Shown one piece after another: positions 28,339 to 37,356 of a stretch of DNA of 64,000 bases. Every line of letters begins with the position of its first letter. Within the stretch, counting starts at the first letter, position 1. This DNA is from Prevotella sp. (GTDB lineage: Bacteria > Bacteroidota > Bacteroidia > Bacteroidales > Bacteroidaceae). The stretch spans positions 26,446-90,445 of the forward strand of contig JAGCDO010000067.1 in NCBI GenBank assembly GCA_017651265.1. Reading direction: 5' to 3'. Below the pieces are notes generated by a model. The model was not told the DNA's origin and did not search any database. It saw only the letters and a list, made by a program, of their open reading frames with translations. Both the position numbers and the translations under genes were made by a program.

Positions 28339-31300
28339 ATGGTAGATATACCTATTTCTTCCCATTTCTTCACTAATAGGGATGGAAATACACTGATGAA
28401 AGAGTTTGAGGGGATTCTGACATATAACCCTCAAGTGAAGAACCTAGATGCCGTTGTAGGATTCCTTCGTGCATCGGGCTATTTTGCCCTTCGCCCTTTC
28501 CTTGATAATATCGACAAAGTGCGTGTTCTTATTGGAATCGATGTGGACAAGTACATCGCAAGAGCTAACCAAAAAGGCGAACTGTTCTTTGGCGCAGAAA
28601 ATGAAGTGAAAGAAGACTGTCTACGTATGCTTAAGGCAGATATCGAGCAGTCACACTACACCAAACAGGTGGAGGACGGCATGCTACAAATGGTAGAAGA
28701 CCTTATTGACGGAAAACTTGAACTGCGTGCCCATCCATCAAAGAAGATACATGCAAAGCTTTATATTCTCTATCCAGACAATTATAACCCACACACATTC
28801 GGTGCAGCAATCACAGGAAGCAGCAACCTGAGTGGAAACGGTCTGGGTATTGGCGAAGATCGACAATATGAATTCAATGTAAAACTGACGCAACCCGATG
28901 ATGTGGCCTTTGCCAAACATGAATTTGAACTGCTTTGGGAAGAGGCCAAGGGTGTTCCTATTAGTGCAGAAGACTATAAGGAAACACTCGACAAGACTTA
29001 TCTGAAAGGTGATGTTACGCCCTATGAACTCTACATCAAAATGCTCATGGAGTATTTCAGCGAGCGAGTGCTGGCTGTTGATAATGACGACCCCTTCGAC
29101 ATGCCTGAAGGTTATACTAAGTTTGACTATCAGGCAGACGCCGTAGTGGAAGGTTATCAGAAACTGATACGTTATGATGGATTCTTCTTGGCAGATGTGG
29201 TAGGTCTTGGAAAAACGGTTGTCGCAACGATGATAGCCAAGAAGTTCTTGATTGAGAACGGTCCTGAGCATACTAAGATTCTGGTGGTTTATCCTCCAGC
29301 CGTAGAACAGAACTGGAAGACTACATTCCACGATTTCGGCATCGATAAATATGCCTGTTTCGTGAGCAACGGCAGTCTGAGCAAAGTGCTTGACGAAGAC
29401 GACTATAACTATTGGAATGCCGAGGAATACGATTTGGTACTGGTAGACGAAGCCCACAAATTCCGCAGCCACACCACAGGCGCTTTCCAACAGTTGCAGG
29501 AAATCTGTAAGATGCCGCGACTAGAAACGGGCTATATCCCCGGTTATAAAAAGAAAGTTATGCTTATCTCGGCAACGCCGATGAACAATACGCCTGTTGA
29601 CATCTACAATCAGATTCTGATGTTTCAGGATCCCCGCCATTGCACCATCGACGGAGTGCCTAACCTGACGGCGTTCTTCTCGCCATTGAATGTTGAATTC
29701 AAGAAACTCCGAAAGCAGGAGATCTTTGATGCCAAGGAATTCAAGAAACTGGCAGAGCGAGTGCGTGACAGAGTGATAAAGCCCATCACTGTGCGTCGTA
29801 CCCGTACTGACATCGAGAGCATCCCCCGCTACAATAAAGATGTGAAAGGTTTCCCGAAGGTGGCAAAACCCATTAAGAAGGAATATGAGTTGAACGACCA
29901 TCTGGCCGACCTCTTTGAACAGGCTATGCACGTTCTCGATGAACGTCTCACTTATGCACGCTATCAGGCCATTGCCTATCTGAAACCCGAGGTCTCAAAT
30001 GGACTCTACGACAATGCCGAAGTTATTAGCCGCAGTTTGGCAGGTATTCGCAAGAACGGACTGGTGAAGCGACTGGAGAGCAGTTTCTATGCTTTCAAGA
30101 TTTCTGTGGATAATTTCCGTCAGGCCAATCAGAATATGCTATCCATGTGGGATAACGACCGCATCTTTATTACTCCCGACATGGATATCAATCTGCTCTA
30201 TGCTCAGGGGTATACTGATGATGAGATTGAAGAGAAAATGAACGAGAAGGCCGAAATCAATCCCAAGAACGCCGTTTTCAAGCGTGATGATTTCAAGCCT
30301 GAATACCATGAGATGTTGCTTCAAGACCAGAAGCAACTCGATGAGATGTGGTTACAGTGGGAATACATCAGCGATGATGACGACTCAAAATTCGCCAAGT
30401 TTGAAGATCTGTTGAAACATGAACTTTTCAAGAAAGACCGTAACCCTGGCGGAAAGATTGTTGTTTTCTCTGAGGCGGTAGATACTGTTGAATATCTGGC
30501 CAAGCGTATTGGCAGGGATGATGTGCTTGTGATTTCTGCCAAGAATCGCAGCAAACTTTTCAAGACCATCCGTGAGAACTTTGATGCCAACTGGAAACAG
30601 CAGAAAAACGACTACAACATCATCCTCACATCTGATGTGTTGGCTGAAGGTGTGAACCTTCATCGCTCTAATATCATCATCAACTACGACACACCGTGGA
30701 ACTCTACCCGTCTGATGCAGCGTATAGGACGTGTAAATCGTATCGGTTCCACTTCTGACACCATATACAACTATGTGTTCTATCCTTCTCGCCAGGGAAA
30801 CAAGCAAATCAAGCTCAACCAAATCGCGTTGAGTAAGATTCAAACATTCCATACTACATTTGGTGAGGATAACCAAATTTATTCTACACAGGAAATTGTT
30901 GACCGCGATCTCGACAAGCTCTTCCATGAAGGAATAAAGCAGGAGCAGGAAGATCGCAACCTAGAATTGCCGTTCTACGAAGAACTGCGTTCGCTCTATC
31001 AGCAGAACCGTAAGGAATACAAACGCATTGAACGTCTTTCCTTGCGTAGTAGAACAGGTAGGGAATCGAGAAGCGTTGATGGTGTCACCCTTTCAGGAGA
31101 TAGCTTAGTTTTCCTTAAGACCAATTTCCGCAAGATGTTTTATATGGTGAACGACGAGCAGACACGTGAGATATCGGTGCTCGATGCCCTCAACTATTTC
31201 AAAGCATCTCCTGAAGAGCAGCGTGTGAAACGTTTAGAGCAACACCACGAGCATGTGGAGAAGGCACTAAAGACATTCAGAAAGACAAAAGAAGAAGAAA

Positions 31301-31659
31301 TCCATGACGAAGAGTCAAATCAAAACCAACGCAGCAATTTGGGTGCTCAGGTCACTACAGCTGTCAGTCTGCTAAACTCCATGCTCCCTCATATTGACGA
31401 TGGCGACACCCGTCTGAAGGTAATACAACTGAAGGAACTGGCCGAACGAGGTACCATAACCAACATAGCCAAGCGACTACAGCGCATCCAGAAAGATTTA
31501 CAGCGACAAGGTGGCAGCAAGGCCAAGATGACTTTCGACGATGCTCTTAAGGAAGTGCTTGACATGGCCAACAAATACAACGCCTATTACCGCGAAACCC
31601 AGAAAGCCGAGGAAGAAACTGATGCTACCATCATTCTTTCAGAGAGTTTTCAAAAATAA
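28339..31659 (+). CDS. PLD-domain SNF2/DEAD-type helicase (defence)
   Basis: 1106 aa. N-terminal phospholipase D-like nuclease domain (about 20-190) with IHAKLYI at 137-143 (His138, Lys140) and TGSSNLSGNG near 158-168; the Asp of the usual HxK-x4-D is not at its expected place. Helicase core: motif I VVGLGKT about 288-294, motif II VDEAHKF about 369-375, motif III SATPMNN about 409, motif V LAEGVNLHR and motif VI QRIGRVNRIG about 794-803. A charged C-terminal helical region follows. Such PLD-helicases translocate on DNA and sit with methylases in restriction-type defence (compare DrmD of DISARM and the ATPases of ISP/type I-like systems). A methylase follows 29 nt downstream, so a restriction role is likely. 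Confidence 0.85.
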   Translation: MVDIPISSHFFTNRDGNTLMKEFEGILTYNPQVKNLDAVVGFLRASGYFALRPFLDNIDKVRVLIGIDVDKYIARANQKGELFFGAENEVKEDCLRMLKADIEQSHYTKQVEDGMLQMVEDLIDGKLELRAHPSKKIHAKLYILYPDNYNPHTFGAAITGSSNLSGNGLGIGEDRQYEFNVKLTQPDDVAFAKHEFELLWEEAKGVPISAEDYKETLDKTYLKGDVTPYELYIKMLMEYFSERVLAVDNDDPFDMPEGYTKFDYQADAVVEGYQKLIRYDGFFLADVVGLGKTVVATMIAKKFLIENGPEHTKILVVYPPAVEQNWKTTFHDFGIDKYACFVSNGSLSKVLDEDDYNYWNAEEYDLVLVDEAHKFRSHTTGAFQQLQEICKMPRLETGYIPGYKKKVMLISATPMNNTPVDIYNQILMFQDPRHCTIDGVPNLTAFFSPLNVEFKKLRKQEIFDAKEFKKLAERVRDRVIKPITVRRTRTDIESIPRYNKDVKGFPKVAKPIKKEYELNDHLADLFEQAMHVLDERLTYARYQAIAYLKPEVSNGLYDNAEVISRSLAGIRKNGLVKRLESSFYAFKISVDNFRQANQNMLSMWDNDRIFITPDMDINLLYAQGYTDDEIEEKMNEKAEINPKNAVFKRDDFKPEYHEMLLQDQKQLDEMWLQWEYISDDDDSKFAKFEDLLKHELFKKDRNPGGKIVVFSEAVDTVEYLAKRIGRDDVLVISAKNRSKLFKTIRENFDANWKQQKNDYNIILTSDVLAEGVNLHRSNIIINYDTPWNSTRLMQRIGRVNRIGSTSDTIYNYVFYPSRQGNKQIKLNQIALSKIQTFHTTFGEDNQIYSTQEIVDRDLDKLFHEGIKQEQEDRNLELPFYEELRSLYQQNRKEYKRIERLSLRSRTGRESRSVDGVTLSGDSLVFLKTNFRKMFYMVNDEQTREISVLDALNYFKASPEEQRVKRLEQHHEHVEKALKTFRKTKEEEIHDEESNQNQRSNLGAQVTTAVSLLNSMLPHIDDGDTRLKVIQLKELAERGTITNIAKRLQRIQKDLQRQGGSKAKMTFDDALKEVLDMANKYNAYYRETQKAEEETDATIILSESFQK

Positions 31660-31688
31660 ACTAATAGAATCGTCAAACCGTATATATC

Positions 31689-34600
31689 ATGGTGAACTAT
31701 AAGGAAATCATCGAGTCACGTTACAACCGCCAGAACTGGCAACTGTTACTTCACGATATCTTTGGCAACAAAGTTAAGTTCTGGGTAACTCCGTCGGAAG
31801 TTTCAACGAGCAGTCCTTTTGCCCACAAGGCGTTGTGGTTGGGTACAATCACGCTCAGTGACAACCAGACCATAGCCGTCTATGAAGTGGAATTGGCCGA
31901 GAGTGTTGACATCGAGCGTAACCGCCGTGGCATCCGCGACATGCTACTCACCGCATGGCGTAATAATGGCAACGCAGGAGCCTTCATGTTCTGCTATCGC
32001 AAGAATGAGAGTGTGCTACGTTTCTCATATGTCAGCGAGGCTTGGACGTTTACCGATGATGGAACTTATCAGAAAGAGTCTACCGATACCAAACGCTTCA
32101 CCTATCTGTTGGGCGAAGGACATCGCAGCCGTACAGCCATTCAGCAGTTCGAGAAACTCCGCGATAGCGACCTCTCCCTGAAAGACCTTACCAAAGCCTT
32201 CTCAGTGGAGGCAGTGAGTGATATGTTCTTCCGTGGCTATAAGCAGCAGTACGAAGACATTATTTTCTACGTCACAGGCAAGCGTATGGTGAAAGTCAGC
32301 AACAAATGGGAGGAACGTCAGGAAGGTTCCCCCAATACCTTCATCATGCAACAGTTCTCCATATTCGATAATCCCGAGAAAGCCATCCGCGACTATGTGA
32401 AAAAACTAATGGGTCGTCTTGTCTTCCTGCAATATCTTCAGAAAAAGGGATGGCTGGGTGTTCCTGTCAACGCGGAATGGGGTGCGGGTGATGCAGAATT
32501 TGTTCAGCATCTTTTCGAGAACTCTACCGACAAAGATCACTTCGTTGACAATGTGCTTGAAGCGCTCTTTGATGACCTTAACTCCGAACGTGCCAATGAT
32601 CTAGTATCTTCTGCTGTTGGTCGCAACATCAGAGTACCGTATCTTAATGGAGGTCTTTTTGAGAGAGAGGCAACAGACGAGACGGAGTTTCCGCTTCCTG
32701 GCAATTATATGAAGAGTCTGCTCGATTTCTTCAGTAGCTATAACTTCACCATCGACGAGAACGATCCCGATGATGCAGAGGTGGGCGTAGACCCTGAAAT
32801 GCTCGGTCGTATCTTTGAGAATCTTCTGGAAGACAATAAGGACAAAGGTGCATTCTATACACCGAAAGAAATCGTTACCTACATGTGTCGCGAAAGCCTT
32901 ATTGCCTATCTTCAAACCGATGTTGAAGACGAGGCTACAAAAGAGGCAATCCGTCAATTTGTAACAACACATGATAGTAGCGTTTTAGGCAATATAACAG
33001 ATGATATCGACCAAAGGTTGAAAGACGTTAAGATATGCGATCCAGCCATTGGCTCAGGTGCATTCCCCATGGGCTTGCTCAAAGAACTCTTCCTTTGCCG
33101 GACCGCTATTGAAGGATTCGAGCAGAGCAAGTCTGCAGAAATCAAGAAGCACATTATCCAGAACAACATCTATGGTGTGGATATTGAGCGTGGTGCTGTG
33201 GACATTGCACGCCTTCGCTTCTGGCTCTCACTCATTGTTGATGAGGAAACGCCTCATGCTTTGCCAAACCTTGACTTCAAGATTATGCAAGGCAACTCTC
33301 TAATAGAACAATATAAAGGTGTTGACCTATCTACGATGACGGAGAAAAAAGCCGATTCTTCAGGCATGCTCTCTATCTTCGATGATATGCTTGACGTTTA
33401 TCGAAAGCAATTGCGCGACAAGTTGGAAGAGTATTATGAATGTGCCGACCATCGCCAAAAACCAAGATTGCGTACAGAAATCTCTAAGATTGTTAAACAG
33501 GAACTTGCAGAACAAAGCATCAATGTTGATTTCTCAGGCATAGACCTTGCCGGAAACAACCAATTCTTCCTTTGGCATACATGGTTCAATGATGTATTCT
33601 CCAAAGGAGGATTTGATATTGTAATTGGAAATCCGCCTTATATAAGTACAGCTACACAGATTGCAAATCCAATTCTTTCGGATCAACGTAATAAAATAAC
33701 TGCATCGAAGAGTTATAAGACGCTCTATTCAAAATGGGATATATACGTTCCCTTTATGGAACGAAGTATGTGTTTATTAGCGAACAATGGAGTATTCACG
33801 ATGATTGTTCCTTATCCATTGACAAATCAAATATACGCAAAGAAGATTCGTGAATATATAGTAAATGAATACAATTTGTTTGAATTCGTTGACTTAAATG
33901 GTACAAAGATTTTTGACAATGCAACTGTAAGTTCATGTATACCATTTGTAAGAAGAGCTAATATGACAGAGATTACAATTATTTCACATATATATGATAA
34001 TAGGATTATAAATAAAGATTTTAAGAAAAGAAAGAAAGAATTAGTACCAGATCAAAAATCTTTTATATGGTATGTGGATAAAGAATCCAGAAATACCAAC
34101 AGATTTGCTAATATGCATGTACTAGGTGATTATTGTTATGTGAGCAAAGGTATGGTTTTGTATTCAGAGGAAGGACTCTTCACAAACAAAGATTTAATAA
34201 GTGAAACACCAGACATCATACATTGTAGAAAATACATTGAAGCTAAGGATATTGAGAGCTACGAAATACAAAGAATAAGATATATAGAATATGATACCGA
34301 TAGGGTTCCTGAGAAGGTGAGTAGACCGACATTCCGTGAATTGTACAATGTTCCAAAATTAATAACAAACTGTCTTGGAGAATTAAAGGTAACTGTAGAT
34401 ATTGAAGACCATTATATCTGTCAACAAGGATTAAGAATAGCTGTTCTTTGGAAAGACATAAAGAACGTCGATAACAAAAGTATAACCACAAGTATAAAAA
34501 AGTATTCTTCACTCAGTAGGACAGAAATGGAAGAATTGTCTTCATCGATTAATCTCAAATATATCTTGGGTATTATGGCATCTAAATTAGGGAGAGAGTT

Positions 34601-34883
34601 ACTAACTCTTCAAAGGGCAGGTGATTATCATATTGTACCTGAACATATTCGTAACATCCCAATAGCTCAAGCTACAAAAGAAGAACAAAAAGCAATTATT
34701 CAATTGGTTGATGTTGTGCTTGCAAAGAAAAGAGAAACGCCATTAGCTGATACATCTGCTTTGGAATCCGAAATCGATCGCCTCGTGTATCAACTGTATG
34801 GTTTGACATACGATGAAGTGTTGATCATAGACCCCAATCCACCATTCTCTCAAGAAGAGTACGATAATGCAGAAAAAGAATAG
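31689..34883 (+). CDS. Eco57I/PglX-like adenine-specific DNA methyltransferase
   Basis: 1064 aa. The N-terminal 380 residues include YEVELAESVDIERNRRGIRD, common to long Eco57I-type methylases. Then MLGRIFENLLED, GAFYTPKEIVTYM, SAM motif I CDPAIGSGAFPMGLL (about 457-471) and catalytic motif IV IGNPPYIS (about 645-652). The rest is a target-recognition domain plus a TaqI-C-like end. It is predicted to methylate adenine in a specific sequence and mark self DNA. The recognition half is far more AT-rich than the rest (11/60 GC at 33961-34020 against 33/60 at 32101-32160). It overlaps the AbiGi-like gene by 17 nt. Confidence 0.9.
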   Translation: MVNYKEIIESRYNRQNWQLLLHDIFGNKVKFWVTPSEVSTSSPFAHKALWLGTITLSDNQTIAVYEVELAESVDIERNRRGIRDMLLTAWRNNGNAGAFMFCYRKNESVLRFSYVSEAWTFTDDGTYQKESTDTKRFTYLLGEGHRSRTAIQQFEKLRDSDLSLKDLTKAFSVEAVSDMFFRGYKQQYEDIIFYVTGKRMVKVSNKWEERQEGSPNTFIMQQFSIFDNPEKAIRDYVKKLMGRLVFLQYLQKKGWLGVPVNAEWGAGDAEFVQHLFENSTDKDHFVDNVLEALFDDLNSERANDLVSSAVGRNIRVPYLNGGLFEREATDETEFPLPGNYMKSLLDFFSSYNFTIDENDPDDAEVGVDPEMLGRIFENLLEDNKDKGAFYTPKEIVTYMCRESLIAYLQTDVEDEATKEAIRQFVTTHDSSVLGNITDDIDQRLKDVKICDPAIGSGAFPMGLLKELFLCRTAIEGFEQSKSAEIKKHIIQNNIYGVDIERGAVDIARLRFWLSLIVDEETPHALPNLDFKIMQGNSLIEQYKGVDLSTMTEKKADSSGMLSIFDDMLDVYRKQLRDKLEEYYECADHRQKPRLRTEISKIVKQELAEQSINVDFSGIDLAGNNQFFLWHTWFNDVFSKGGFDIVIGNPPYISTATQIANPILSDQRNKITASKSYKTLYSKWDIYVPFMERSMCLLANNGVFTMIVPYPLTNQIYAKKIREYIVNEYNLFEFVDLNGTKIFDNATVSSCIPFVRRANMTEITIISHIYDNRIINKDFKKRKKELVPDQKSFIWYVDKESRNTNRFANMHVLGDYCYVSKGMVLYSEEGLFTNKDLISETPDIIHCRKYIEAKDIESYEIQRIRYIEYDTDRVPEKVSRPTFRELYNVPKLITNCLGELKVTVDIEDHYICQQGLRIAVLWKDIKNVDNKSITTSIKKYSSLSRTEMEELSSSINLKYILGIMASKLGRELLTLQRAGDYHIVPEHIRNIPIAQATKEEQKAIIQLVDVVLAKKRETPLADTSALESEIDRLVYQLYGLTYDEVLIIDPNPPFSQEEYDNAEKE

Positions 34884-35736
34884 TCATACCTCTACTTTGT
34901 TTCATTATACGAATAAGCAAAGTGTTATACTCTCTATACTAAAAGAGGGTATTAAGTTTGGCTTTTGCAAGGAGATTCTGTCTGACAAACATTGTGTGGG
35001 GATACCCATGATTTCTTTTTGTGATATTCCGATAGGTAATAGTGCCGAACACTCCCACAAATATGGAAGATACGCCATAGGTCTATCAAAAGAATACATT
35101 CTAAACAATTATTCAGAAGGAATAGGACCAGTTAACTACTACACGTCAGAACATTTTATTGATGCAGCTTTCAAACTTTTAGAAGAAGAAAAGGCATATA
35201 GAGATGTTTTAGAAAAAATGTCAGAAGGGAAAAAGAAGGATTCCTCGATGACTATCAATGGTATGTATTACGAAGGTTTTCCTCTGAGTAAATCAGAAAT
35301 ACCATTTGCACTCAATGCGTTTCTCAAAAGTGATAATTATCACCGCGCAGCAACACGTGCAATAGGTTTGATGAAACGTTACCAGTCAGAATATAAGGGA
35401 AAAATGCAAGTCAATTACGACGAATGCGAATGGAGGATGGTTATCCCTGAATATGCAGATATTGCGGAAAACAAAAAGTGCCGTTGGTTCTGGACAGAAG
35501 AGGAGTATGATAGATGGAGAAAAACCTCACCAAACAAGTTTCTTGATAATATGACATTATCCTTTACTCCGTCTGATATAAACTATCTTATTGTTCCAAC
35601 TAACAAACAAATTCCAAGTATAATAAAAGCTCTCTCTCATTTGAAAGAAGTATGCGGTAATCCTATTTCAACGGAAGAACGCTCTCAACTCTATTCAAGG
35701 GTGATTAGTTTTGAACAAATTAAGAGTGATTTTTAA
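34867..35736 (+). CDS. AbiGi-like abortive-infection protein
   Basis: 289 aa. N-terminus LFHYTNKQSVILSILKEGIKFGFCKE and IPMISFCDIPIG resembles the AbiGi (abortive infection antitoxin) family. The gene overlaps the methylase by 17 nt and shares its AT-rich composition, so it belongs to the same operon. In lactococcal AbiG a second gene, AbiGii, follows; here no such gene is seen. It may thus act as an accessory sensor or effector of the restriction-like system rather than as an antitoxin. Family assignment is from a few motifs and is moderately sure. Confidence 0.65.
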   Translation: MQKKNSHTSTLFHYTNKQSVILSILKEGIKFGFCKEILSDKHCVGIPMISFCDIPIGNSAEHSHKYGRYAIGLSKEYILNNYSEGIGPVNYYTSEHFIDAAFKLLEEEKAYRDVLEKMSEGKKKDSSMTINGMYYEGFPLSKSEIPFALNAFLKSDNYHRAATRAIGLMKRYQSEYKGKMQVNYDECEWRMVIPEYADIAENKKCRWFWTEEEYDRWRKTSPNKFLDNMTLSFTPSDINYLIVPTNKQIPSIIKALSHLKEVCGNPISTEERSQLYSRVISFEQIKSDF

Positions 35737-35814
35737 GATAGAATATCATCATCCCCCTAAAGCATAGAAATGACAAAAATAATCAAACCTCATTGTGGAT
35801 TCAAAAAGATTCCA

Positions 35815-35822
35815 TATATTTG
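35815..35822 (+). promoter_or_regulatory. -7 promoter box of the acidic coiled-coil gene
   Basis: TATATTTG with TTG at 35793-35795 at 19-nt spacing. The transcript would start just before an unusual strong Shine-Dalgarno (AGGAGG, 35840-35845), 8 nt from the ATG. Confidence 0.7.
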
Positions 35823-35852
35823 CAGCAGATAACTAAATGAGGAGGATTCTGT

Positions 35853-36377
35853 ATGTATGACGATTATGATGATATAGATGACTATCTGGATGATCTGGAT
35901 GATGATCTAGAAGATGATTATATGGATGATGACTTCGACTTCGAAGAGGAGACGATCGAAGATAATTATCAGATGCAGGTGGATGAGATCGATGAGTACT
36001 GGGATCGTGAGAATGAGTATATCATCAATAGTGGCATCTATACAGAGGAGGAGGTTCAGCAGATCCTGGAGGACCATAACAGCACCCGCGAGGAAAAGAA
36101 GGCGGAGGCGAGGGAAATATATGAGATGGAGAAAGAACGTTTGGCTTGGGACAAGGAGGAGGCTGAGAATGAACGTAGGATGAGACGGGAAGAGCGGGAA
36201 TATGAGCGTGAGCAGGAACGGGAGGAAAGAGCGTACGAGCAAAGACTAAGAATACAGGCTGAGGATGATGCTTCGAACGATTATATCTCCAATCAACTTC
36301 GAAGAAAGCCTAGCTTTGTCCGCCGTGCCTTCACCTGGGCTGCCGCCTATCATTTCTTGAAGAAACTAATACGATAA
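35853..36377 (+). CDS. Acidic/charged coiled-coil protein, unknown function
   Basis: 174 aa, not recognised. The first 45 residues are almost all Asp/Glu/Tyr (DDYDDIDDYLDDLDDDLEDD). A helical region of alternating Glu/Arg follows (about 75-140), with the look of a single alpha-helix or coiled coil. The C-terminal 30 residues are basic and hydrophobic (RRKPSFVRRAFTWAAAYHFLKKLIR), possibly amphipathic. It has its own promoter and a canonical Shine-Dalgarno, which is rare in this phylum, so it may be strongly translated. It could be an accessory of the defence island (DNA mimic) or an unrelated gene. Confidence 0.6.
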   Translation: MYDDYDDIDDYLDDLDDDLEDDYMDDDFDFEEETIEDNYQMQVDEIDEYWDRENEYIINSGIYTEEEVQQILEDHNSTREEKKAEAREIYEMEKERLAWDKEEAENERRMRREEREYEREQEREERAYEQRLRIQAEDDASNDYISNQLRRKPSFVRRAFTWAAAYHFLKKLIR

Positions 36378-36435
36378 TTTGACAAAAGAACAGGTTTTAG
36401 ACATAAGAACATAAGAAGAGACATGATACACTCTT

Positions 36436-36601
36436 ATTCCTCCGCTATATCAGTGTAATTATATGATTTCCAGTCAAATCGGGGCGGAGGAATTTAATGG
36501 TGTTATGAGTGGAACATAGATTATCTTTGATTTCGGAGGGTCGTGAATTGCTCCGCCAACAACCTGTTGATCATAAGTCAATTAGGCGTATTAGCGGAGC
36601 A
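36436..36601. repeat. Alternating CTCCGC / GCGGAG inverted repeats
   Basis: ATTCCTCCGC (36436-36445) pairs with GCGGAGGAAT (36484-36493), and TGCTCCGC (36549-36556) pairs with GCGGAGCA (36594-36601), which is followed by TTCTTTTATTT. A TATCTTTG box lies between them at 36522-36529. No gene is seen in 36378-36850; nearby 36676-36755 has short AACTAGGCTTG repeats. Confidence 0.6.
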
Positions 36602-36835
36602 TTCTTTTATTTACATCTTTCACACCTTTACAACGTCTGTTTACTTCGAAAACTTATAAGCCTTATAACGCCTCTCAACTAGGCTAGTTACGATAGGTTA
36701 GAAGGCTGATAAGTAGGTCTAACTAGGCTTGTTGGGAACTCTAACTAGGCTTGTAGGAGTTATTACGAAGACAAGTGGGGGATAATTAGAAATGATTATT
36801 TTATTTGTTTCCTTCTCACTTAATCAGATTTTTTG

Positions 36836-36843
36836 TACCTTTG
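36836..36843 (+). promoter_or_regulatory. -7 promoter box of rnpB
   Basis: TACCTTTG, 8 nt before the 5' end of RNase P RNA. The -33 box is weak. Confidence 0.7.
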
Positions 36844-36850
36844 TAGCACA

Positions 36851-37227
36851 AAATCCAGTGCTCCGGTCTGCCGCTGGTGCCTCCATGGCACGAGAGGAAA
36901 GTCCGGGCAGCACAGGGCGCCCCACTTCTGAAAGTAGAAGCTATTGGTGACAGTAGGTGTAGGCAGAAGAAAATAACCGCCGTAAGGTAAGGGTGAGAAG
37001 GTGGTGTAAGAGACCACCAGCCGTTGGGTGATCAGCGGGCTGTGCCAGCTGGGGGCTGCAAGTTCATGTAAACCGTTGACTGAGGGTTGCCCGCCCGAGT
37101 TCAGCGCTTCGGTGACTGATGCAACGGAGGGTAGAATGCTAGAGACGCATGGTGACGTGCGTAGTAGATAAATGGCAGACACAGACGTTCGTCTGGACAG
37201 AACCCGGCTTATAGGGGCACTGGATTT
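36851..37227 (+). rRNA. rnpB: RNase P RNA (rnpB; ribozyme, listed here as structural RNA)
   Basis: Catalytic RNA of ribonuclease P, which matures tRNA 5' ends; not ribosomal RNA despite the type label chosen for structural RNA. P1 is perfect: AAATCCAGTGC (36851-36861) with GCACTGGATTT (37217-37227). The conserved GAGGAAAGTCCGGGC core is at about 36893-36908, and the 3' core ACAGAACCCGGCTTA at about 37197-37211. Bacterial type A layout with UUCG-capped stems. A promoter sits directly upstream. Open frames on the opposite strand in this interval are not credible. Confidence 0.93.
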
Positions 37228-37259
37228 TTAATTCCAAAAGTCGCTTTTGGAATTAAAAA
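37225..37259. terminator. Perfect palindrome after rnpB (terminator candidate)
   Basis: TTTTTAATTCCAAAAG (37225-37240) and CTTTTGGAATTAAAAA (37244-37259) pair perfectly over 16 bp with a TCG loop. It overlaps the rnpB 3' end. Smaller hairpins follow: GCGAC/GTCGC at about 37268-37280, and CGTGC/GCACG at about 37324-37335. Confidence 0.65.
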
Positions 37260-37356
37260 GTTCAAAAGCGACTACGTCGCGTTCAAAGTTGACTTCGTCG
37301 ACTTTCGTCACGACTCGGCCAAACGTGCAAGCACGATGGCGCTCGCTGTTCCAATA

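Noticed and set aside
28090-28434. Minus-strand frame over the structured RNA
   Set aside because: The interval has helices, a promoter and a terminator on the plus strand; the protein has no recognisable features.
31689-34883. BREX PglX
   Set aside because: The NPPY methylase is PglX-like, but no PglZ, BrxC or other BREX genes are nearby.
36820-37182. 120-codon minus-strand frame
   Set aside because: It is antisense to RNase P RNA, whose conserved core and P1 helix are clear.
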